Positions 52,704-60,958 of a DNA stretch of 64,000 bases are shown here, piece after piece (positions within the stretch are counted from its first letter, which is position 1; the number at the start of each line of letters is the position of its first letter). The position numbers and the translations under genes were made by a program. The DNA comes from Blastocladiella emersonii ATCC 22665 (Eukaryota; Blastocladiomycota; Blastocladiomycetes; Blastocladiales; Blastocladiaceae). The stretch is taken from NCBI GenBank assembly GCA_025594325.1, contig JANHCV010000001.1, positions 4,836,001-4,900,000 of the forward strand, in the 5' to 3' direction. The notes below the pieces were generated by a model, which did no database searches, was not told the DNA's origin, and was given only the letters and a program-made list of their open reading frames with translations.

Positions 52704-54011
52704 ATGAGCCGACCAACGTTGACACGACGACCCTGGCCTCGGTCAGCACCCTGTCCAAGCAGTTCGACGACCCCGCCGACGCCCAAGCCCTCGGGTGCCA
52801 CGCCGACGCAGGGCACCAGTCGTCGGGTCTCGTTCTCGCTCAAGGACCTCGTGTACGAGTTTGAGCTCGAGTACGAGTGCAAGTGCGACGAGTCGGAATC
52901 CGACGAGTTTGACGGAAGCGACGAGTCGGCCGACCTCGTGCCCGAGCTCAAGTCCGAGTACCGCCCGGCGCCGTCCATGTCCACCACGGATGTGTACGCG
53001 CGCCGCTGCGAGATGTTCGGCCCCATGTGGAACGAGCTCGCGACCACCAACCCCACCGCGCGGGCCGAGGCGGTCCGCCTGATGCGCGACGTGTTTGCCG
53101 GCATCGAGGCCCGCAAGCAGCAGCACCATGACGGGGCCCAGAACCAGGACCAGCGGGAGCAGGAGCTCGAGCAGTACCAGCCGATGGCCGTCGTCGACGC
53201 CAAGCACATGAAGTGGCAGCAGTGGCAGCAGCCCGAGGCGCGCGCGTGGCAGTCCGCGCCTCATCATGTGTCCGGTTCGACATCGACGCAGTACCAGCAG
53301 CACGAGTACCAGCGGTACCAGTGCCAGTACCAGTACCAGCAGAGGCCGCAGACGTTTCACTACCCGGTCCAGACCCTCATGTCGACCGGCCAGCCGCGGG
53401 TGCACCAGGCGTTCGAGTGGCACGACACGCCCGCCTTTGCCCCCGTCTCTCCCTCAACCCCTACGGTCCCGAAACAGCTGCAGTGGCAGCAGCAGTTGCA
53501 GGGCCATCTCTCGACTACCATCCCCGCCCCGCCCGTGGTCCCAATCCAGCTGTCGTGGCAGCAGCTCCAGCAGGACCACCACCATCCCAAGCCGGCCGCG
53601 ACGCCCGTCGTCGTCCCTCAGCTGCAGTGGCAGCAGCACCAGAACGGCAAACCGTTGCCGCCGCCGCTGAACAAGACCGAGTCCGAGGTGTCGTTCCCGC
53701 CGATCGTCTTGTCGTCGGTCCCGCTCGCGTCGCTCAAGCAGAGCAAGTACTGCGAGATCATGACCCAGGCCAAGCGCTGGGTCCGCTACCACTGCAGTCG
53801 TGGCAGCGGCAGCAGCTCGGCCGTTGTTGGCCCGACTTCGCTGACGGCAAGCAAGGGCAGCGAACTCGGCTCGGACCAGACGCTCGTTGGCACCGAGTGT
53901 CCGGACCCCAAGGCCAAGTTCTCGTCGTCGCCGCGCTCGCCCAAGTGGAGCGCGCTCAAGCGCCGCTGCGCTGCCGTTTTCAGTCCGGCGGCGGCAGTCA
54001 AGGCGTGTTGA
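52704..54011 (+). CDS. Gln-rich protein with an RVSF (PP1-docking-type) motif
   Basis: 435 residues if the ATG at 52704 is used; ATGs at 52572 and 52977 are alternatives, and an upstream open frame in another register cannot be joined by a sensible intron. Near the N-terminus GTSRRVSFSLKDLVYEFELE contains R-V-S-F, the type-1 phosphatase docking form, followed by an acidic stretch (DESESDEFDGSDESAD). A compact segment follows (RRCEMFGPMWNELATTNP), faintly like the GPWE box of PPP1R15 proteins. Then Q/H/Y-rich repeats with WQQ units extend to about 330. The end is basic, SPKWSALKRRCAAVF. It lies head-to-head with the Fanzor, 146 bp apart. No confident family. Confidence 0.6.
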   Translation: MSRPTLTRRPWPRSAPCPSSSTTPPTPKPSGATPTQGTSRRVSFSLKDLVYEFELEYECKCDESESDEFDGSDESADLVPELKSEYRPAPSMSTTDVYARRCEMFGPMWNELATTNPTARAEAVRLMRDVFAGIEARKQQHHDGAQNQDQREQELEQYQPMAVVDAKHMKWQQWQQPEARAWQSAPHHVSGSTSTQYQQHEYQRYQCQYQYQQRPQTFHYPVQTLMSTGQPRVHQAFEWHDTPAFAPVSPSTPTVPKQLQWQQQLQGHLSTTIPAPPVVPIQLSWQQLQQDHHHPKPAATPVVVPQLQWQQHQNGKPLPPPLNKTESEVSFPPIVLSSVPLASLKQSKYCEIMTQAKRWVRYHCSRGSGSSSAVVGPTSLTASKGSELGSDQTLVGTECPDPKAKFSSSPRSPKWSALKRRCAAVFSPAAAVKAC

Positions 54012-54394
54012 TTTTCACCTTGTCTTCATATTATACCCAGTTTTTGCTTCTCTCCACACGTTGTTGCTGGTCGCAAGGAGTGATGAAATGTTTTGATCGT
54101 GGGCTGATCCGATGAACGACGCGTGGCGCACGGCCATGCAGCCTCACTTCCCGGCGGCCCGGTTGCTTGAATTTGAACGCGATTCGCTGGAGTAAGCGAC
54201 GGTTAGCCTGGATACGCATGGAAACGCTTGAAAACGCGTCGCGCGGCGGCGTGGCGTAAGCAAGGACGCGTCCGTCACATGGGGGATGCGGTACGCGCTC
54301 TCAGCGACGGCCACAGCGCACCGCTCAGGCGAGCTCTTCCCACTGACTCTCTAGAGCCCCCGCCTCCATGTCAATCGAATGAAAACTTGCTGCA
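54012..54394. other. Intergenic
   Basis: 383 bp, no gene. Possible terminator and promoter DNA between two plus-strand genes. ACGCGTCGCGCGG near 54235 resembles the four GACGCG motifs but lacks the GAAAT part. Confidence 0.4.
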
Positions 54395-55894
54395 ATGAAC
54401 TCTACCGGCCCTCAAAAGCGCACACACTCGTCGACGAAGCTGTTGGAGCCGAACACGTTTCCTGGCGCTCTCCAGCTGGGCTCCGAGAGCCTCATGGCCG
54501 TTCCGCCAGGAGTTGAACCTGCCGAGTACTTTCGGGCCAATTCGATAGTCGATGTCGGCAGCTGGGACTTGAACCTCAACCGCCAACACCTCATGGATAT
54601 CGCGTTCGCACTAACCAAGTATCTTGACAAGTTAACCAAATTTACTGTTACAGACGGGAGCACTTCTGCCGAATCAAGGCTGGTGAATACCTTCTACAGC
54701 TGGGGATGCGGCGTCGGGGTGTGGAAACCTCCACTTCACACCTTCCGAGGCTCGAGCGAAGACCGCCTGTTTATCGACCCACGCACTCAAAAAGAGCAGA
54801 AACAACGCGCTCAGCTCATTCGAGACTTCATATCACGCTATCTCTCGGAGTGTATCGCCGGAGCTCGCGGATTCGGTTCGCTTCAGCTTCTCGCACACGA
54901 TGACTTTGGCGAGCATCGCTATTTTGTCAGCTCTGCGCTTCGCTCGAGACAAATAGCGGCGGGGAAGCCAAAACTTTTACCTCTGCAACCCGGCCTTGCT
55001 ACTCCACTCGCGGCATCGCAGCAGCAAACCACGATCACTGACTCCGCGGCGAGCATTTCTACTTTGCCTGGATCGTCGACATCATCGTCGTTCACTCCCA
55101 ACCCTCCACGCCAAAGTCTTGCAAACCTGGAATCGCCTGTTCCGGTACCCGCTCGTCACGCAGCTTCGGCCGCTTCTCTCTCACCGCTACCGAGCGCCAC
55201 GAGCTCCCTCCCTCGGACCAATCCCGGACAAATGCCGCTCGAAATGCCACCGATTGCTCAAGTCCCTCACTACTCGACTGCGTCCGGGACCCCTGTGCCC
55301 GATTCCGCGCTCAACGCTGTCAAGCGCGAACCGATATCAGCACCTTCGCAGCTTCCTCCTGCCGATTTGACAGCCAGCGACCCGGCCGCAGACTCAGACG
55401 ATGACGAGGTCCTGATCTTTGTCGCCCCGCCTCGTTCAAAGCGACCCCTTGGCGTCGACCATGGTCCTGATTCTGTGGCTTCAAAGCGGGCTCGGACTGT
55501 AGCGGAAGTCGCCTCCGCATCGTCGACCGCAACCAGTGTGCCCCCTCCGCAACTCCCGTTCGCAGTCCTCACCCGGCTTGCTTCACTCTTCTCTTCGGAC
55601 GACCTCGGCACGCACATGGCCGCTGCCCGGGCTGTGGCGGCTGCAACCAACGGGCGCAGATGGTCAGTCGCACAGCTCGACAGCTTCATCCAAGTCTACC
55701 CGCGGGTTGCAATCGCATCGGGATTCGAGCAAGGATCCGCATCGAGCCTTGCAGATCTCTTTGAGCTCGCTCGATTCGACGTCGCACTCGCGACCGCGGC
55801 GCTCAACCAGGCCATGGCGGGCGTCGCCTTCACGGACCGCTCGTTCTGGAGCATCGCAGCAATGTGCCTCGTCGTCGACCCGACTCACTCGTAA
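54395..55894 (+). CDS. Unknown protein with SUMO-interaction-like and SUMO-site-like motifs
   Basis: Single exon, 499 residues. The N-terminal part (about 1-185) looks globular (YFRANSIVDVGSWDLNLNRQ ... DFISRYLSECIAGARGFGS). A long Ser/Pro/Thr-rich linker follows, then a C-terminal helical block (about 385-495: AVLTRLASLFSSDDLGTHMA, ARFDVALATAALNQAMAG). The linker contains AVKREP, a psi-K-x-E sumoylation-type site, and SDDDEVLIFVAP, a SUMO-interaction pattern with upstream acids. Next comes a basic SKRARTV patch, possibly nuclear localisation. I do not recognise the family; a nuclear SUMO-linked role is a guess from these short motifs. Confidence 0.7.
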   Translation: MNSTGPQKRTHSSTKLLEPNTFPGALQLGSESLMAVPPGVEPAEYFRANSIVDVGSWDLNLNRQHLMDIAFALTKYLDKLTKFTVTDGSTSAESRLVNTFYSWGCGVGVWKPPLHTFRGSSEDRLFIDPRTQKEQKQRAQLIRDFISRYLSECIAGARGFGSLQLLAHDDFGEHRYFVSSALRSRQIAAGKPKLLPLQPGLATPLAASQQQTTITDSAASISTLPGSSTSSSFTPNPPRQSLANLESPVPVPARHAASAASLSPLPSATSSLPRTNPGQMPLEMPPIAQVPHYSTASGTPVPDSALNAVKREPISAPSQLPPADLTASDPAADSDDDEVLIFVAPPRSKRPLGVDHGPDSVASKRARTVAEVASASSTATSVPPPQLPFAVLTRLASLFSSDDLGTHMAAARAVAAATNGRRWSVAQLDSFIQVYPRVAIASGFEQGSASSLADLFELARFDVALATAALNQAMAGVAFTDRSFWSIAAMCLVVDPTHS

Positions 55895-56424
55895 TACAAA
55901 TGAACGTAATGGTGCGCCACTGCTCGCAGTGCGAGCTACAGAGCCAGTTCACGTAGCACTGTTCTGTTCCGCTTTTGGGCCTTCGCTCACACTACGTGAC
56001 AAAATGCACTCTTAAAGCTGATCCAGTCCCATCCGTCACATTTCTCTCGCAGATAGCGAATTGCAGTCAACGAGCGGATCTGCAGCGTGTCTCGCAACGT
56101 GTGCGAGACAGTCACGTGAGTGGCGCATCGCGTCCCCTCCCCCCTCCCGCACCGGCGAGGTCTGCACAAACACGAATGCCCGGCTCGCGTATAGCATAGC
56201 ATCTGCATGGAGCTCAATTCCCTGAAACTCTTGAAAAGCACGCCAGGATTGAATGCGTAGGCCACGGCAATCATCATTGAAAACCTGCGTGGTGGAGCAG
56301 GCAGCGCAGCGCACTTGGCGCTGGAACGCGAACCCGCTAGATGGTCCGGTTGCTCTCATGGAATGCTTTCCACGTTGGATGGACTTCAATAACAACAATA
56401 CATAGAGCACCGCGAACAGACGTA
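55895..56424. other. Convergent intergenic region
   Basis: The 530 bp between the plus-strand gene and the first F-box/LRR-like gene (minus) has no coding signal. It contains GTGTCTCGCAACGTGTGCGAGACA near 56085, an imperfect inverted repeat around GTCTCGCA/TGCGAGAC. Confidence 0.4.
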
Positions 56425-58341
56425 TCACAATTTGGTCGCCACCGTGAGCTGCTTGAGGTGCGTAAGCGAGTTGAGGCTCGTTCGAACAGCGTCGCTGATG
56501 CTGACCGCCTCGATCTTGACGTCCTCGAGATTCGGCCACAGGTCCACCGGGATTTTTTCAGGCGAACCGCGGACTTTAAGTTTGCGCAGCTGAGCGAGCT
56601 GCACATGGCGAAGGACGTGGCACATGGATGCCGAAATATCCAGGTCGCGGAGATACGGAAAGTGAGGTTGCTCGTTAATCTTGAAGTAATCGTCCCGCGC
56701 ATGAACCCCTGGAATCACGATACGCCCAAGCTTTGGTGACATGAGAGACAATTTTAGTAAGTCCCAGTCGTCCCACTTGGCGTAAGCATGGCAACCTTTG
56801 TGCTCGCGCGCCATGCGCACCTCGCGAAGGGCGGGAAACGCAGGCCAAAACTGTAAATCGATGTGGGGAGAACACTTGACCATGTAAGCTTGGGCCTTGT
56901 CACTGTGAAGTTGCGGAGGCGCGGGGTAGTTCATGGTTGCGTGGCACCATTCGGACATGTCGTTGTGGAGGACGAGAGTTTGAAGGACAGGAAACGCGAA
57001 ATCACCAGAGTTGAAGTTTGAGGTCGACGTGAACAAGCCGGTTACGCATGAGAGGGTGAGTTCGAGTGATCGCAGGCTTGTCATGGATGCAGAAACGTTG
57101 GAATAAAAACAGCCCGATAGGCCACCTGTGGCAAGTACTGCCAAGTACTCAAGGTGCGGATGCGTCAACATGCTTTGGAACTGTTTGGGACAAAGCGATT
57201 CCCCGCGCAGTGTGAGGGACCAGATGCGTCGGTAAGCGCAAGGCTGTGAATTGTCAAATTTGTAACCATTGTCCAAAGCAAGCCCTGCCTCGACCTCATC
57301 CGTAGCACTGCTCTCCTCCTCGTTCAAATTACTTGGTGTAGGGAGAAGTGTTTCTCCTGCCTGAGGCGCGGCTGCTGCTTGAAGCGGATCGCCCACGAGG
57401 TAGCCTAGACCAAGCCGACGCAACTGTCGAACTTGGTTTTTGGTGAGGATCAACGAGTTGGTCGAGGGCTCGGCGTGATAATTCAGGTATTGGGATTCAA
57501 AGTCGAGGTCGCGCACGCCCAGCGGGACGAGGTCCAATATTGAGCCCACACCGCGGTTGGAGAAGCAATATGTCGCAGCGTGCGGAAAGCAGCGAGCGAG
57601 GGCAGCTGTAAAATCGAGAATACCTGCGGACACGGAGCGTACCGTGAGGAACTTGATTGCAACCGGGTCGAGTTCCTTGAGGAAGGGAAGACGATTAAGG
57701 TCGCGCGGACCGCAATATGATGAGAAAAAGGCCTGTTCTTCGATCCCGTCAAGGATCGAAAGTGACGACACAAGCGGAAGCGGAAACGGGACGAAAACAA
57801 GGTCGTCGGTGACTTCGCAAGCAGAGACGACTTTTGAAAGCGCAGTTTGATCAATAAAGTGCGACCACAACGAAGCCAGGCCCGTGCGAACCCGGTCGAG
57901 CTCGGAGCATGCGTTCGCTTGGGATGCCATGCACAGCTTGCCGCCGCGAACCACAAACGGGTAAACAAAGGGAGCCTCCGAGTACGTCCAAGGGCAAGGA
58001 AGTAGTGGGGAAGTGTTCCGGTTTCGGGGGACCTGTAAATTGGGAACGGGAAGCGCGTCGATCATACGGTCCCACTTGGACGGGAATGGGTCCATTGCAT
58101 CAAGACGGAGTCCGAGGACCAGCTCGCCAAAGACATGGGGGCGGGATGCAATGTAAGCCGCACGGCTAAGGTTACCGAGGCGGAACAGGTCCCAGCGCCA
58201 CGTATCAGCATCGTCCTTCGAGTCACGGCCTCGAGCCACGATGAGGCCGACGACAACTTCCCAAAGTTCAACGGGCAGGTCAAGATTGGGAGCCTTTGGT
58301 GGCGCTATTGCATCAAGTTTCATGTGTTCAAATTGCTCCAT
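56425..58341 (-). CDS. F-box/LRR-like protein, copy 1
   Basis: Single exon, 638 residues from ATG 58341. Residues 20-60 (NLDLPVELWEVVVGLIVAR, then WRWDLFRLGNLSRAAYIASR) are F-box-like. The rest is leucine-rich with irregular LRR-like strands (LRSLELTLSCVTG; FPALREVRMAREHK; LAQLRKLKVRGSPEKI). It is paralogous to the gene directly upstream: both start MExxxxMxLDA, share LPVELWEVVV / LPVELWQVVV and end L.RLTSLT- or LTHLKQLTV-like. It could be an SCF substrate receptor. A TATA-like ATATATAC lies at 58522-58532. Confidence 0.8.
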   Translation of the reverse strand: MEQFEHMKLDAIAPPKAPNLDLPVELWEVVVGLIVARGRDSKDDADTWRWDLFRLGNLSRAAYIASRPHVFGELVLGLRLDAMDPFPSKWDRMIDALPVPNLQVPRNRNTSPLLPCPWTYSEAPFVYPFVVRGGKLCMASQANACSELDRVRTGLASLWSHFIDQTALSKVVSACEVTDDLVFVPFPLPLVSSLSILDGIEEQAFFSSYCGPRDLNRLPFLKELDPVAIKFLTVRSVSAGILDFTAALARCFPHAATYCFSNRGVGSILDLVPLGVRDLDFESQYLNYHAEPSTNSLILTKNQVRQLRRLGLGYLVGDPLQAAAAPQAGETLLPTPSNLNEEESSATDEVEAGLALDNGYKFDNSQPCAYRRIWSLTLRGESLCPKQFQSMLTHPHLEYLAVLATGGLSGCFYSNVSASMTSLRSLELTLSCVTGLFTSTSNFNSGDFAFPVLQTLVLHNDMSEWCHATMNYPAPPQLHSDKAQAYMVKCSPHIDLQFWPAFPALREVRMAREHKGCHAYAKWDDWDLLKLSLMSPKLGRIVIPGVHARDDYFKINEQPHFPYLRDLDISASMCHVLRHVQLAQLRKLKVRGSPEKIPVDLWPNLEDVKIEAVSISDAVRTSLNSLTHLKQLTVATKL

Positions 58342-58987
58342 GGTAGTGTTATGCTGCAGCGAATGTGGGAAGCGGGCCGGGAACGAAGTCCAAACTTTGA
58401 AGCGCCACCGAATCGATGCAGCCGCCCGGATCACGGGTCCGATCACGCAACTCTGGAACGACACGCGCTCCTGTCCGCCTCGCACGCAGCGGGAACATGA
58501 AAATATGAGAACGTTAGCGAGAGTATATATCAAACGTTTAGGTCTAACATCAATTTCGGCTGAAAGCAAGCGCCGCGCTTGCATGACCGCCGGGTGAAGG
58601 ACGGCCCGTCCTTCACACAAGTGCTTGATCGCACCTCGCTGTGCGGGTTTGGCCTCAGGGACTGGACATTTGGCGCCAACGACTGTACAACTCGAGCCGG
58701 CCTTACCATATCTTCGCGCCATTGGGGTTAGCTTGGCGGTCGTCCTGATGTGCTCTCGGTTCTTGTGGAGCCTGCGCTAGGCCCGGGTGTTGAGATCCTT
58801 TCGTTTTGTATAGTGCGTGACGTGGGAAAACTCGGGCAGTTATCGCTAGACACCATTGAGAGTTCGACTAAAGAACTGTCAATCTCCTTGCCAAGCGCAG
58901 CGTACGGTTGAACGATGCGCCGCGGGATGGGACTCTCCAGAAACCATAACAAGACTTTAAATTCGACAAATGATACTAGCAAGAGCA
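58342..58987. other. Intergenic between the two F-box/LRR-like genes
   Basis: 646 bp containing the promoter of copy 1 (TATA-like site at 58522). A 124-codon minus frame (58728-59102) with one hydrophobic stretch overlaps copy 2 and starts without ATG; it is not called. Confidence 0.5.
58522..58532 (-). promoter_or_regulatory. TATA-like box of F-box/LRR-like copy 1
   Basis: GATATATACTC on the minus strand, about 180 bp before the ATG at 58341. It stands out in GC-rich DNA. Confidence 0.4.
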
Positions 58988-60757
58988 TCAGCAAGATTGG
59001 CCCAAGGTGAGCGAGGTCAGGCGCGGCAGCAACGCCAGCTTGGCTCGCAGCGCGGAGCGAATTTTCACGGGCTCGAGCTTTATGACTTGAAGCGTCGGCC
59101 AAAATTTGAAGGCCGAGCTACCGATTGCTCCCCGAACCGTCAGATTCCGCAGCACGGGCAGGCTCGAGAAACGCTCGAGCAATATGCAAACAGAAGCATG
59201 GGCATCGAGCTCAACTAGGCATCCAAACTCGCTGGGATTCACGACCACGTCAAGTCGCGAGTACACGGTGGGGATTGAAAGCTTTTCGAGGCGTGGGGCT
59301 CTTTGAGACAGTGCGCACAGGTCGCTGAGTTGAACAAAAGAGCGAGCCCGGAGTCCTCGATACTCGGGTTTCACAATCAAGCTGCGAAGGTTCGGGAGGA
59401 TTGGAAGCCAGCCAAGAGATAGCTCTGGGACAAGAAAGTCCGTGCCGTTTCTGTCAAGCACGAATTGTTTGTAAAAGGACGGGTCCAGCAGCGGGCCAGT
59501 ATGACTTTCCCGTGCAATCTCGGTCTTGTCGTTGAACAGAATGAGCGTCTCGAGCACGGGAAACGAGGATTCGAGGCAGATCATGGTTGGTGCGAGGCGA
59601 TTTTGCCGAAAGACACCATTCAAGGCCGAGTATGAGAGCTCCAACTCGCGCAGGGTCGACCCTGTGATAACGATCGCATCGTTGTTGCGAAAGACAAAAG
59701 AGTGGTGCGCGAGGATGGACAGTCGCTCCAACTTCGCATACATGAAAAGCTGATCCGGGCTGGCACATTGCCCAAGGAGACCAATCAAAGTAAGCGATCT
59801 GTGCTGGGGCCGGGTTGGTGAGTTTGACAGACCAAAAATCCAGTCGTGAACAAGGCGGGCTCGTACACGCGCAGGTTCCGGATGTTCCAAAGGCTGGGCC
59901 AGGATCGCGGGCGTGACGTTGAAATCGTTGTCGCCCCAATCCAGCTTGATTGCTTCGGCGCTGAGCGGACAGAAAGTCCGCGAAGTGTCGTCGGGGAAGA
60001 ACATTTGCATGTGGCACTTGGATACTCGCGGGAATCGGCTGCAAAGAAACGTGGCGAGCTTGCTGAGGTCGTCAGATTTAGATCGCAGGGTCAGCTGCCG
60101 GACCGCGCTGTCAGGAATTACTGAGAGAAAGTCGAAGTCCCGAAGCTCATACGGCGCCGGCACACCTGGAGTTCCATCTCCGGTACGACCAAAGTCGCTG
60201 ATAATCGTCAGCGAAGACACGAGGGCCAAGGGATACGGAATCAACACAAGTCCGTTCGTGACCATCGGAGTGAGCTCGGCGGCTGCGGAAGCATCGAGGA
60301 CGCTCGACCAGAGCGAGCGCAGACCAGATTGGACGTGCTCGATTGCGTCCGTTGGTCCGGCGAGCGAAGCAAGGTACAAACACCCGCCGCAGTCGACAAA
60401 AGGGTGTACGACCGGCAGTTCCGACATTTGGCGAACGCGCTGGACTAGAAACGACGCATCTGGGTCCGCGACTGGACGCAAGTTTGGGAAAGGCAGATTG
60501 GCTGTGAGCGGGTCCCAGGCCGGCAGGAGCGGGACCGTGAGATCAGCGCGGAAACCGATTACCAGGTCTCGAAACAATCGTCTGCGTGTGACTGAGTAGA
60601 AGAGGCGGCAAGCGTTGCCGAGACGAAGGAGATCCCACCGCCACGACTTGCCGTCAATGTGCTCGACAACGACCTGCCACAATTCGACGGGCAGGATTTG
60701 ATAAAAAGCATCCTGGGACTCTTTTGCATCGAGTCGCATGTTCTGGATTCGTTCCAT
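58988..60757 (-). CDS. F-box/LRR-like protein, copy 2
   Basis: Single exon, 589 residues from ATG 60757. The F-box-like start reads ILPVELWQVVVEHIDG then WRWDLLRLGNACRLFYSVTRR, followed by irregular LRR-like strands (STLRELELSYSALNGVF; LPNLRSLIVKPEYRGLRA; LPVLRNLTVRGAIGSS). Even the leader is similar in both copies (AACACTACC or AACACAACC before ATG), so the duplication included upstream DNA. The copies are now quite diverged, more in the middle than at the ends. It lies downstream of P450 on the same strand, 201 bp away. Confidence 0.8.
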   Translation of the reverse strand: MERIQNMRLDAKESQDAFYQILPVELWQVVVEHIDGKSWRWDLLRLGNACRLFYSVTRRRLFRDLVIGFRADLTVPLLPAWDPLTANLPFPNLRPVADPDASFLVQRVRQMSELPVVHPFVDCGGCLYLASLAGPTDAIEHVQSGLRSLWSSVLDASAAAELTPMVTNGLVLIPYPLALVSSLTIISDFGRTGDGTPGVPAPYELRDFDFLSVIPDSAVRQLTLRSKSDDLSKLATFLCSRFPRVSKCHMQMFFPDDTSRTFCPLSAEAIKLDWGDNDFNVTPAILAQPLEHPEPARVRARLVHDWIFGLSNSPTRPQHRSLTLIGLLGQCASPDQLFMYAKLERLSILAHHSFVFRNNDAIVITGSTLRELELSYSALNGVFRQNRLAPTMICLESSFPVLETLILFNDKTEIARESHTGPLLDPSFYKQFVLDRNGTDFLVPELSLGWLPILPNLRSLIVKPEYRGLRARSFVQLSDLCALSQRAPRLEKLSIPTVYSRLDVVVNPSEFGCLVELDAHASVCILLERFSSLPVLRNLTVRGAIGSSAFKFWPTLQVIKLEPVKIRSALRAKLALLPRLTSLTLGQSC

Positions 60758-60958
60758 GGTTGTGTTCTGCTGGTACAGGGAGAGCGGGAGTCGCAGAGAG
60801 GCGCCACGCCTCGACCAGCGCCCTGACCAGCAGCGCGTCGACACGTCGGTCATCATCAGCTCAGCCCATCACGGCATGAACAGCTGCTCACTAGGCTGGA
60901 TAAGAAAAATCGTTCAAGTTAATGTGGTATAACGTATCAAAAAATCCCATCGAGACAA

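Noticed and set aside
58728..59102. 124-codon minus frame with one hydrophobic segment
   Set aside because: It starts with TTG, overlaps the 3' end of the second F-box/LRR-like gene and has no homology I recognise.
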